NCBI GenBank assembly: GCA_014281115.1
Contig: JACONQ010000002.1
Coordinates: 2,604,001-2,668,000, forward strand
From: Laburnicola sp. R22_1
Taxonomy: Eukaryota; Ascomycota; Dothideomycetes; Pleosporales; Didymosphaeriaceae
Length of the DNA stretch: 64,000 bases
Direction: 5' to 3'
The notes below the pieces were generated by a model that saw only the letters and a program-made list of their open reading frames with translations, made no database searches and had not been told where the DNA came from. Made by a program: the position numbers and the translations under genes. Of this stretch, positions 45,581 through 55,469 are shown one piece after another (position 1 is the first letter of the stretch; every line of letters starts with the position of its first letter).

Positions 45581-46287
45581 TCACGCGTACGCGTGGGCTG
45601 CACTACCGCATGGCCATGTGCCGCTGCTTGGACCGATCTCATCGTTGGCCCTGGGCTTCCTCCCGACTCGCGCTCGAGACCTTCTCCCAGGTCTTGCTCG
45701 AAAACCGTCCAGCACGAGCTGGGTCGCGAGTACTAACTGCTGCCACAGCTGGAGCCAGGCCACAGCCGCCGCTCCGGCATGCGCTCTATCTTGGTACGAC
45801 CTGGCTACAAAGGCTAGGGCCAAGCGTTCTCTAGATCCGAGCCGATCCCCCTTAAATGCCTCGAACGCTAGCACGTTAGCTAGAAGAGATTTTGGCGATA
45901 GATAGGAGACTCCAAAATGGCCAGATGCGTAGGAAGCAAAGCCTTAGTACCCTAAAAGGCAGTAATGGGTTTGCAAGCCTCACGGCGGTTAGCTCCCGCT
46001 AGCCACCACGTGCCAAGGGAAGGTTTTCCGAGGGCAGGTCTGCTAGGAGTAGCCGCGTTCCGCCTTAAGGTAGGTTCGGTTGAAGCAACTGGCAGGCGAC
46101 GGTCCTTTTTAGGGACGGGGGGAGGGGGTCGCCCGTCACGCATTCGTGGGCCAACGCAGTAGAGCAGAAGAAGCAGCGCACAAAGGCAAAAGGCTACCGC
46201 CAAAGCGACAAACCCAGCGATTGAGGCTGTGGATAGGCCAGAGCTTGTAGGAGGAGAGACGCCGTATTAAGCCGTAGTACTAACCAT
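45581..46287 (-). pseudogene. small single-pass membrane protein relic B, paralogue of relic A
   Basis: ATG at 46285-46287 gives MVSTTA, then TAA (explicable as CAA), then YGVSPPTSSGLSTASI and a hydrophobic helix (VALAVAFCLCALLLLLYCVG). RMRDGRPPPPVPKKDRR follows; the PPPVPxKD block is shared with relic A. The frame ends at a TAG near 45950. A second block, offset by one frame as in relic A, is open at 45581-45874 (RERLALAFVARSYQDRAHAG). Between them lies CTAACGTGCTAG on the minus strand, a plausible branch point and acceptor. The topology suggests a short outside N-terminus and a basic inside tail. Function unknown. Confidence 0.55.
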
Positions 46288-47721
46288 GGTCTAGGTTCCT
46301 GCAGTAGGGTTATCATCCATAGAAAGAAGCGTTGCGGACTTTATACATAGTGGGTAGATAAGACCAAACCCATTGCGTGTCAAAGCGGCGAAGCGCAAAG
46401 GCGCTTAGGAGGGCAGGCACAGGGTAGGAGTAGTAGAGGTGCTGCGGACAGCGTAGTTCGCTAAGATGCCCGTCTACCGTACGCACACCACTGTGTGTCT
46501 TGCATGGCCACCAGATAGCAGTCCTTAACGCCGCACTTCTCTATCGCTGAATGCCTTGTTTGCGTAGCCAATATAACACTAGCCCCTAGTAGGAGCTACC
46601 TACGCCCTCTGCCTATGTAGTTAGGAGGAGCAGTAGGGCAGGCACAATTTCTGGCTAGGCAGCACGCCTGCATATATATGTCAGCACGGCCCAGCTATGT
46701 CGGCGTAAGGCCAGGTAGTGTCAGCAAAAAGTAGGAAGGGGGGTGTTTAGGTGTTGTTAGTGCTTTAGGAGTTGTAGTAGAGAGAGGCGCGGGTGGTGTT
46801 TCAGACCATTAGGCACGGCAAGAGGAAAGAGGCACAGATATAACGTTGTAGACAAGAAGCGTAGGCGGCGTCACGCCCTAGTAGAACAGAGGCGCAGCTA
46901 GCGCGTAGGGAACGGCCTTGGCGTAGTAGTCCTACTCTAACAGTCTAGCGCCTCAACTAACAATCCCTGGGCGCCCAGTATCCTAGTAAGCTAAGCTACG
47001 GCTGAGGCATGCCTTCTCTCCATAGCCCAGGGGTGGGGAGCGTTGTCAGGGCTGCCAGGGTGGGCTGGGCCATAGGAACGGAGCGTGAGGCAGGAGGTGG
47101 GAGGCCAAGATGACAAAGTAGGAGGGCATAAACCAACTGCCTAGGTAACAGGCGTGTTGTGTGTAGACAGGCCCCCAGCTATCCTTTCCCTTTGCCTACC
47201 TACCGACCCCGGAAGCCAAATACGTCAAGGGTACAGGTGCTTAAAACGTCGGGCCTACAACAAGCTCGTAGGCGCCTTCTCGTTCCACTACACGTACGTT
47301 TCCCTAGCCGTCCACGCGCCCATTAACCCTCGTCCCAACATTGCCGCCTTAGGATTGTTGGCCTAAACCCTACCTTCTGTGGCTCTTGCACATCACCTTT
47401 ATAGTGGAATGCACTAGGTTACTTCCCTACTAAGTGTTACTTTCTAGTTGGGTAGACTACCCACCTAGCTAATCCGGATGGAAAAGAGTAGAGGACTATG
47501 TAATTCGGTATAGAGGGACGATGGCAAGAAGAGATGAGCAGCTTTATAGCAATAAGCTTATATTTATGAGCGACAATGTAGATAGAATAAGAGAAAAGGC
47601 TTAGCATTTATTCTTAATATAAGCGAGTGTGGTGAGCTACGGTACAGAATACTGCACGGCAGCGCTAAAGAGAGCGAAGGAGAAGCCGGTTCGTTGATCA
47701 AAAGAGGGGAAAGGGTAGCTA
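46288..47721. other. GC-balanced interval, no gene supported
   Basis: About 1.4 kb with several short frames on both strands, none with domain, signal peptide or splice support. A 70-codon frame at 47154-47366 is isolated. The segment may be decayed genic DNA, as stops are mostly TAG, but I cannot name anything. Confidence 0.5.
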
Positions 47722-48558
47722 CTAGCCGTTGTTTAAAAAGCCAAGAGAGAAATCGGCTACTAGGCGTGTATCCTGGCCAAAGAACATCCTAATGGCACCA
47801 CCAATCGCTCCGTCTCCACGATAGGTCTTTGCCTTACTTAGTCAGAAGTATTTAATGTTGGCTGTACAACCCTCGTCCTTTGTTGTAATCCGCTTAATAG
47901 CATCATTGCACAGGTCGTACACCCCCAAAGCCAGCCGCTTTATCTCCTCAATTCCCATCTTGGCAGGCGGATAGAAATTCAGGAGGTAGGTTGCGGTAAC
48001 GTGGCGATTATCCTTAAGCTAGTGGCCTTGCTTGTCGTGCCCATTAGTTAGAAGATTAACAACTGCACCAACACCACCATTCTCTTTAATGCCATAGGCG
48101 TTAATCTGCTCTTTTAATTGTGAGCAGACGTTGTTCGCGTCCTTCTTAATATCTTCTACCCACATAAAGTTGTCATGGACCTCCGTGCCGTCGCACCACA
48201 GCTTTCGGTTTAGGTACAGCTGCTTACCTAGCACCTGCACTTTATCGACGATACCGCGAGGCTTTACAGTGTCCACCTCCTGCGGCTCGTAAAGTAGGAC
48301 GTCGTCGTCGTCATCGTCGTCGTCGTTACCAATCTCCGCACGGCGGGCGTGCGTTTGTGTCTGGTTGACACAAGCGCGCATCTCCTGCGACGTAGGCTTG
48401 CTGCCGTCCTTTGGGAAGCCTAGATGATGCCCCTAGATGCATTTAGTGAAAGGCGAGAACTGCGGATCTACACCGCGTGCGGGGATGGTGGTAGCACGCG
48501 CTGTGATGGAGATGAGGCTCACAGCCACAGCGACGCTAGTGGTGATACTTGGCTTTAT
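47722..48558 (-). pseudogene. secreted protein of unknown function, start codon lost
   Basis: One 279-codon frame. The first codon is ATA (48556-48558), where ATG is expected, followed by KPSITTSVAVAVSLISITARA, a clear signal peptide. The mature part has a few Cys, a run of eight Asp near residue 82, and blocks LYLNRKLWCDGTEVHDNFMW, VCSQLKEQINAYGIKENGG and KDEGCTANIKYF. Three in-frame TAG codons interrupt it. ATG to ATA and the TAG codons all fit G-to-A or C-to-T change. It ends at TAG 47722-47724 after FSLGFLNNG. No family recognised; size and signal peptide would allow an extracellular protein of effector type, which is only a guess. Confidence 0.65.
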
Positions 48559-49125
48559 AGCGTGAGCGTAGGAACTTGCAGTTTGTCAAGAAGGCGTCTT
48601 TATAAGAAGGTGGATAGGATGAAGATAAATAACGAAGCGAGGACTTGCTGTTTAGGGAGAGACGGATTAGGGAGCCTCTTAAATACCTTGCTACAAGTCT
48701 GCCTAGCCCCCTCCTTCTCAGGACAGACCAGACGCGGCGTCGGGCATAGTTGAGCAATTGGTGCGGGTGGCTTGGACTAGCACAGTATCTTGTGAGTGAA
48801 GGATTGCCGCGCATAGCGTTGACTGGGTCAGATGTGCGCTCTCAACCTTGATAGTGTTTCTATTTGTAGGACTCGTAGTACAACGATCTGCGCGCTGACT
48901 TTAACCATGAAATTAGAAAGTACGGCACCGACAGATAAGGGCTCATCACTCGTAGTTGGTACAGACGGGACGTGATGAGAGGCACAGGCGGCGGCGACCA
49001 AGGCGCAGGATCCCCTCACCCACGCCTCGAGCTTCTGCGGCATGTGCACGTTCACGTGGTGCAGGAGGACTCGTATAGTAACGGATTAAATAGGTTAACA
49101 ATCTGTCTACAAAGGATCTCTGGGG
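48559..49125. other. intergenic, possible 5' region of the secreted-protein gene
   Basis: Contains AT-rich TATAAA-like sequence near 48555-48640 on the minus strand and a 75-codon minus-strand frame at 48828-49055 with a weakly hydrophobic start. That frame has no domain or splice support, so I leave it out as a gene. Confidence 0.45.
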
Positions 49126-50007
49126 CTAGCTAGGTTTATTATGCTTCTGCAACAGACGTATAATCCTAGGGTTTCCCTTCTCTGCAGCCAATGTCTTCAC
49201 CGTGGCTCCGTCACCATCCAGCAAGTCCTGCCTCGCGCCGCGTCGTAGAAGGAATTCAACCATGGCCTCTTGGTCGCGCCGCACGGCAACGTGGAGGGGC
49301 GTGCCTATTATGTCCACATTACGGTCAGTCTGATTCCAGCGGAGAACCTCGTTCACTTCCGCGCCTGACTCAAGCAGGAGCTCTGCGGCTTCGAGGCAAC
49401 CCACCTCTGCGGCGCCTTGCAAGGCCATCAATCCTCGCACGGCTGCGCCGTGGTCGAGAAGCAACTGCATAATGGTCGTCGATTGGAGCAAAGCCGCCTG
49501 GTTAAGGAAGGAGATGGGGGGAAATGAATAGGGCCTGTTTGGGTCCGCACCCTTGGCAAGTAGAAAGCGTATGAGGTCCAGTTTGCCATAGAGGATGGCG
49601 ATGCCAAGCGGCGATCCTATTCGCTCCACGTCGTAATTAAGCCCAAGGCCAGCATCTAAAAGCGCTTGAATTACGTTGGGTATGCCTCTAGCAGCAGCGA
49701 GATATACTACGTAGTCGGACATGGCTGCAACACGCCATTCCTGGGGAAGGTCGTCGACGAGGGGGACGACCAGGTCCCAGGGACCGTACGAGCCCTGCCA
49801 GTGATCCCTAGGGAGGCTGGCCATGAGATGGCGAAGACTGTTCGTATGGCCACCCATTGCAGCCTCGCCCATTGCCATCTTTATCGGCAGATTGGTTTCT
49901 TTAGTGTTAGAGATAGCCAGTAGCTAAGCGGTGCAGGCCTTAACGTCTGCCAAGGCGCCTTGTTTGCACGCTTAAAGCAATGCTCGCCTAGCGTTTCGTG
50001 CAGCCAT
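49126..50007 (-). pseudogene. ankyrin-repeat protein, N-terminal stops
   Basis: Open from 49878 to TGA/TAG-type end at 49126 (250 codons). The same frame extends upstream to ATG 50005-50007 (MAARNARRALL) with two stops, TAA at codon 12 and TAG near codon 27, readable as Gln. That upstream part looks like an ankyrin helix pair (ACKQGALADVKACTA), so I take 50007 as the original start. Four to five repeats are visible: SPLGIAILYGKLDLIRFLLA with KGADPN, NQAALLQSTTIMQLLLDHGA, LQGAAEVGCLEAAELLLES and GTPLHVAVRRDQEAMVEFLL. These bind protein partners. If the internal Met at 49878 is used, a shortened protein could still be made. Confidence 0.8.
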
Positions 50008-50547
50008 GGATGCGTACGTGTGCCTACTGCTTATTAAGGCGAAAGGGCGTGCGAATCGTGTAGCCAGTTTTGATACTGTAGTGTACAAGATAGGGCGTTG
50101 CTAGCGGCGTGGCTTTTGTAATACAGCAATTGGTACCTAGGGTTAGGTGTAAGTAGGTAAGGTCGACACTTAAGCGAGGACACAGTTACCTTTATAATAG
50201 ATGCGGTAATAACACGACACCGTGCCACGCATGTTTTGCCCTGAAACCTTCTGGCGAGGCCGTGCCGATTAGGCTTTAGCGCTAATCAGCGCTAGTTAAG
50301 GCGAATGCTGCTATGCACCCTTTGGCATCCTTATACGCCGCCCCTAGTGTTTACTAGGGCCTAAGCGGCGTATATAGCGCAATGCTAATCGCGACCTCTA
50401 CTAATTGGGCCCATTTGTGGATAAGTAGAAAGGCAGGTCTGCAGCCACTTCTGGGTTGCCCACAGCTTCATTTATTACTCTCTTAGATACGCTACCTTTT
50501 CTCCCCAAATAAGAGTACATAAAACTTGTCTCTATCTACCTATAGCT
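50008..50547. other. intergenic, nothing recognised
   Basis: 540 bp with GC-balanced segments; an inverted motif GGCGTATA...TATACGCC near 50330-50372 flanks CTAGTGTTTACTAGGG and could form a hairpin. No frame supported; the 64-codon minus-strand frame at 50034-50228 is not coding-like. Confidence 0.4.
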
Positions 50548-51129
50548 ATGCTGTTCTCTTGTCTACTTACTTCTACCCTCTGCCTATAGAGCGTGCAAGG
50601 GCTGCTAGTGCAGGAAGAGAACTTGCTTAGTACGCTTAATACTCGTGGGCTACTAAACAGCTTCCTTGCGCTTGCCACAACAGCCATTCGGAAGCATGCT
50701 ATTAGTTCTACGAAGACAAGTGAGTATCCCTTTCTACTTGCTATACTTAAGGTGGCATCTAGGCTAATATAGCGAATAGTGATGCACTCTAGTATTGGGC
50801 CCGTTAATGCTGCTCGTATCGCCAGAGGCAAGAGCCTATAGACTATCGAGACAACTATATTGTATGCAATCACAAAGGACCGTAAGCTGTATAAAGACAC
50901 GCTAGCCCTATACTGCATACCTAAGGAGCAGTACTGCGCGCGTCCTAACAATATATCACAGGACTAAGTAGAGGCGTAGGCATAGATATCAAGGGCGTGG
51001 GCAACGTATGCAGAGGAGCAGACTACGCTAGCAACGCATATAGAAGGCCCTAACCCAGCCAGTTTCTATAAGACGATAAAAGAGCCGATCCTGCAGGGAA
51101 AGAATACCCAGATTAATATTAAGAATTAA
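50548..51129 (+). pseudogene. unidentified RIP-damaged frame
   Basis: One frame from ATG 50548 (MLFSCLLTSTLC) to TAA 51127-51129, 194 codons, with stops at former Gln or Trp positions (for example after LCL, SRLI, GKSL, SQD and VEA). Content such as EENLLSTLNTRGLLNSFLAL, AITKDRKLYKDTLALYCIPK and NPASFYKTIKEPILQGK looks like real protein. The opposite strand has a 139-codon open frame here, but it lacks protein-like composition. No family recognised; it may be a 3' fragment. Confidence 0.45.
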
Positions 51130-51180
51130 TATCTAAAAGAACCTTTATAAGGTATTAGCCTTACTTATTACTATTACAAA

Positions 51181-51760
51181 GTGTGACGGTCCAGTATACT
51201 AGCAAGTCACATAAGCACCTGGCGCGACTGCCTTACGCCCTAGTGCGACTGCCTTCTACACCTAGGGCAACTGCTCGCGCACCCAGCGCAGCTACCTTGG
51301 ATGGATAGTTATTCCGCCCCAACGGCTGCGCATAAAAGCGCGTAAGTTCTGTGTACCTAGAGTCTCCTTATCTTAGTGTAGCTTTTTAAAAATAGAGTCA
51401 ACTTACCTTATCTACTTCTTTTAATATAGGAGACTGTGCTTATTCTAACCCAGGGCTGCAATTCTAGTGAGATTGGACTGGATATTTACGGCGAACGCTT
51501 TGTTAGGGATAGAATATCCGCGCTAGCACGATTCGCGTGGGTACTTTTTAGCACAGAGACTCGCTGGAATATTTACTTAAATCCCACTAGAATAAGGTTC
51601 CCGCGGGCTAATTAACCCTAACCCAGGGCGGCTTAAACATATTGGGTAACATGTCGATAGTATTATTATAGCATCGTTAATTTGTTAGGGATAGAATATC
51701 CGCGCTAGGCCGATTCCCGTAATTAGGGTTAGGGTTAACCCTAATCCTAAGGGTAAAAAG
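51181..51760. repeat. GC-richer subtelomeric block with telomere-like units
   Basis: Holds two copies of TTAGGGATAGAATATCCGCG (near 51513 and 51687), a third diverged copy of which is at 58991. It also holds short telomere-type sequence: ATTAACCCTAACCC near 51610 and ATTAGGGTTAGGGTTAACCC at about 51723-51742, the latter a miniature head-to-head array. It marks the start of the terminal region of the left arm. Confidence 0.6.
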
Positions 51761-52407
51761 AGTTAAAAAACAAAAAAAAAGTAGGGAAAAAGATTAAGGG
51801 GATAAAAGAGAGTATATAGTTAGAATTTAAAAAAATAAAATAGTATAAAAAAAAGAGTATTAAAAAAGAGTTATATAAATAGCAAAAAAAAAGAATAGAA
51901 TAAAAAAAAGAAGAGTGTTATTAAAGAAAAAAATAAAGAGAAGAGGGTTAGAATTTTAAAACATAAAAGGATTAGGGTTAGTAAAAATTAGGGCTAGGAA
52001 TATAGTCTAATTAATTTTTTTTAAAAACCAAAAAAAGGTAAAATTAATCTTATTAGATATAATATTACGCAGAGCATAATAGTTAGAATACACATATAAA
52101 ATATAAAATAAAGTAAGATAAGGGATTTAAAATAAAAGAAATATATTAAAAGAATAAATAGTAAATAAGTAAATAAGTATTAATATATAGTAGTAAAGAA
52201 TATAATTAAAAAGATAAATAAAAAGTAAAGTGGTTTAGAAATATAAAATAAAGTAGAGTTTAAATTAGTAAAATTTATAAAGAGGTTAGTAAAGAATAAA
52301 AAATAAAGAGAATTAAAAGTTTATATTTAAATAAGTTTATTATAAAGGTAGAAACAAAAGGAATATAATAAAACTAAATAAAGGTATTAAATAAAGTAGT
52401 AATGTTA
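51761..52407. other. A-rich subtelomeric DNA
   Basis: Extremely AT-rich with many runs of five to nine A on the + strand and one GGATTAGGGTTAG remnant near 51970. No gene. Confidence 0.6.
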
Positions 52408-53471
52408 ACGTATTTAACTAGTGAGCCGGTTAGACTACTTTGTTAGTTAGTTTTTCTTAGCATAAATTTACATTTTAAAGCTTTAATAACTTTATAAATA
52501 GCAGGTTATATAAAAGAAAATTTTAATATTAGACTTTTATATATATATACTTTCTATTTTTTTAGATAAAAGTCTATATTAATAATATATTACGTAAGTT
52601 ACTTAAGTTTAAAGTTATGTAGGCTCGCTTAAGGTTTATACCTAGTAACACCTATATATAACTTATAATAAACGTAACAAGTATTTTTATATATAATATA
52701 TATATTATATTATACTATAGCATAGCTTACTAAGCGTGCAGCCTACTTATAAGGCTAGTTTAATTAACCTAAATAGGTAAAGGTCTAAAATTACTCTTTT
52801 ATTTATATAAGCTATAATAACTTATTTTTAATTTTTTTTTTTACTTTCTACTATTCATACCATTATATAAAATAGTTCTAAAGGTTTATATATAGTAATA
52901 ATAGTTTATAATTATAACAAATTAATACTTTACTTTTTACTAATTTCTATTACTTAATTCTATTAGTATATAATTAAAATAAAACTAAAATAATTTTTAC
53001 TATACTTATCTATATATATTAAAGTAGTTAGAAAATTAAAATTTATTATATATATTTATATTACTATATTTAAGAATACTTTTTCTATTTTTAGTCTTTC
53101 TAAACTAAAACCTAAAGAGTACTAGTAATACTAAGCTGCACGCTATATACTACTAATATGCAATAGATTATATATATAACTTTATATAAAAAAAGTATTA
53201 TAGTTTATTAGGCTAGTATAGTAGTGCTTAGTAGGTATAAACCTCAAGCGAGTACACTTAAGTTTAAACCTAAATATCTTACGTAATATATTATTAATCT
53301 AAAATTTTATTCTAAAAACTAAAACTATATATATATATAAAAGTATAATTTAAAGGTTTTATATTATATAAGCTAGTATTTATAAAGTTATTAAAGGTTT
53401 TAGAAAGAATATTCGTGCCAAGAAAAAAGTGGCCGGCGAAGTGGTCTGACCGACGTACTGGTCAAATACGT
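52408..53471. mobile_element. 1.06-kb non-autonomous TIR element (MITE or deleted Tc1/mariner type)
   Basis: Long inverted repeats: the left arm from 52408 (ACGTATTTAACTAGTGAGCC) matches the reverse complement of the right arm ending at 53471 (ACGTATTTGACCAGTACGTC) for about 350 bp, including CTTTAATAACTTTATAAATA and TTAATAATATATTACGTAAG. TA flanks both ends (52406-52407 and 53472-53473). The right terminus has kept its GC-rich sequence while the left is RIP-mutated. No coding frame in the 350-bp centre. Confidence 0.82.
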
Positions 53472-53473
53472 TA

Positions 53474-54296
53474 GTGGTAATAATAATTATATATAAAAAA
53501 ATATAAAGTTTAATTTTACTATTTTTATATATAATATTTAGAAAATAAATAAAAGTAAAGGCATTATTAAAAAGAAAAAGAAAAAGTAAAATATTTAGCA
53601 GTAAAATAAATAAAGCAATTAATAGATAAATTAGTAGTATAGTATATAATATAAAATTTTATATATGTACTAAAAATAGATACTTAGCATACCCTAGTAA
53701 ACTAACATTAAAGTATAAAACTCATAATATATAATTAATAAAAACAATAAAAAAAAATTTAATAATAGCAAATAAATAATAGTAAAATAATAGTAATAGC
53801 TAGTGTAGTTTAGATTAATGTTTTAATAAAAATAAAGGTGGATAGATATAGTTAGTTAATTATATTAAAGGTATAATTTAACTAACTATAAAACGAGTTA
53901 TTAGGATTAGGGTTAATTTTTAAGCAAAAGTAAATTAAAGGGCTTTTTTTTGTAAAGTTGGGATATTATTTATAGCATAATGGTTAAGATTAAAGTAAAA
54001 ATATAGCATAATGGTTAAGATTAAAGTAAAAATATATAATAGTTAAAAAGTAAAGATAAAAATATATAAAATAGGGGAAAATAGTAAATAAGTAATTATA
54101 TATTAATAAATAGTAGTTAGGAAATTAGAGAAAAATATAGAGTATAAATATTAATGTTAGTAGAAAAGAATTTACATTTTTTAAATATTAACATAATTAG
54201 GATTCTAAATATAATATTATAGTAATTTTAAAGAAGTAAATATTACAAATATAGAATTTAAGAATAAGTAGGATTTGTATAGGAATGGCATTAAAA
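53474..54296. other. AT-rich subtelomeric DNA next to the left telomere array
   Basis: Contains a direct repeat of about 27 bp (TAGCATAATGGTTAAGATTA near 53976 and 54004), a TTAGGATTAGGGTTAATTTT remnant near 53902, and no gene. Confidence 0.6.
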
Positions 54297-54464
54297 TTAG
54301 GGTTAGGGTTAGGGTTAGGGTTAGGGTTAGGGTTAGGGTTAGGGTTAGGGTTAGGGTTAGGGTTAGGGTTAGGGTTAGGGTTAGGGTTAGGGTTAGGGTT
54401 AGGGTTAGGGTTAGGGTTAGGGTTAGGGTTAGGGTTAGGGTTAGGGTTAGGGTTAGGGTTAGGG
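54297..54464 (+). repeat. telomere array (TTAGGG)28
   Basis: 28 perfect TTAGGG units on the + strand, oriented as at the right end of a chromosome. It lacks CpA and TpG, so RIP cannot alter it, which explains its perfection in otherwise degraded DNA. It ends at a short irregular junction, TCCTACCCTTAACCCT, at 54465-54480. Confidence 0.97.
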
Positions 54465-54480
54465 TCCTACCCTTAACCCT

Positions 54481-54605
54481 CCTAACCCTAACCCTAACCC
54501 TAACCCTAACCCTAACCCTAACCCTAACCCTAACCCTAACCCTAACCCTAACCCTAACCCTAACCCTAACCCTAACCCTAACCCTAACCCTAACCCTAAC
54601 CCTAA
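54481..54605 (+). repeat. telomere array (CCCTAA)21, head to head with the first
   Basis: About 20.8 CCCTAA units on the + strand, oriented as at the left end of a chromosome. Together with 54297-54464 this gives G-rich strands pointing at each other, the arrangement produced by joining two chromosome ends. The flanks beyond the two arrays are not reverse complements of each other, so it is not a hairpin or foldback of one end. Confidence 0.97.
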
Positions 54606-55469
54606 TATATTTTTCGTAATAATAAACTATACTATTTATAGAATTTATAGAAATCTAACTTATATAGTAGAGTATAAGTAGAGAAAGTATTATAGGTTAG
54701 AGTTATATTAATAAGGGAATTAGTAGTATACTACTAAAGTTAGAACTAAGTAAAATATAGAGCCTAGCTACTATAATTAAGGCAAAGAGAAAATATATAT
54801 AAAAAGCTAAATAGTATATATAGAGTAGATATTATTAATTTAGTGTATTAGTATAGCTAGAGTAAGTATAGTATATTAATATTTTAACTATTTAGTAAAG
54901 TACTAGGTAGCTATATATAAGAAGTACTAGTATATAGTATAACTAAATTAAATTAAATTAAGGGCCATTTATAAAAGTAATATAAGATTAAATGTATAGA
55001 CGCTAGCAAGATAGAATTAGAGGTCTATAGCTAGGTAGGTATTATATAGTATTCTAGTAAGTTTATAGCGCTAAGCTAGATTATAGTGCTCTATTTTTAG
55101 TTACCTATATATATAAGTAGTTTATTATACTAGTTAAATCTAAGCTAGTGTTAGTAGATATTATAGAGTATAAAGAGTATAAAGTAATATTAGTATAAGA
55201 ACTATTAAAAATAGTTAGTAGAAAAGAAGTGTAGGCAACTAAGTCAAATTAAAAAGAAGAAATTATAAGTATAAATAGAATAGAAAGATACACGTGTATA
55301 TTACTAGTAATTATTTAGTAACTACTATAGTTTATAGTATTTTTAAGTGTACGTACCTAATAAAGGTCTAGTAGGCAGCCTAGAACCTATTTTTATTAAT
55401 AGCGAGGCTATATAGACGCGAGTAGAAGAAGAAATAGCTAAGGTATAAAAAAATATTAAGAAGCGGGCG
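54606..55469. other. AT-rich DNA inside the right telomere
   Basis: RIP-degraded sequence between the right-hand telomere array and copy B. TATATAG-rich, with no frame or motif recognised on either strand. Confidence 0.55.

Noticed and set aside
45310..45834. 174-codon + strand frame in GC-rich DNA
   Set aside because: It overlaps the paralogous membrane-protein relic on the other strand, has no domain or signal peptide, and long chance frames are expected at this GC content.
50532..50951. 139-codon minus-strand frame
   Set aside because: The + strand frame here looks more protein-like and continues in phase to 51129; the minus frame stays open because RIP-type stops on the coding strand do not create stops in it.
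51181..51440. Possible solo LTR starting TGTGACGGTCC with a TATA-like element near 51333
   Set aside because: No matching end, target duplication or second copy could be found in the window.
54297..54605. Hairpin or foldback of a single telomere
   Set aside because: The sequences outside the two arrays are not reverse complements of each other.
54275..54619. Open frames of 114 and 63 codons reading VRVRV and LGLGL repeats
   Set aside because: They are translations of the telomere repeat arrays and not genes.
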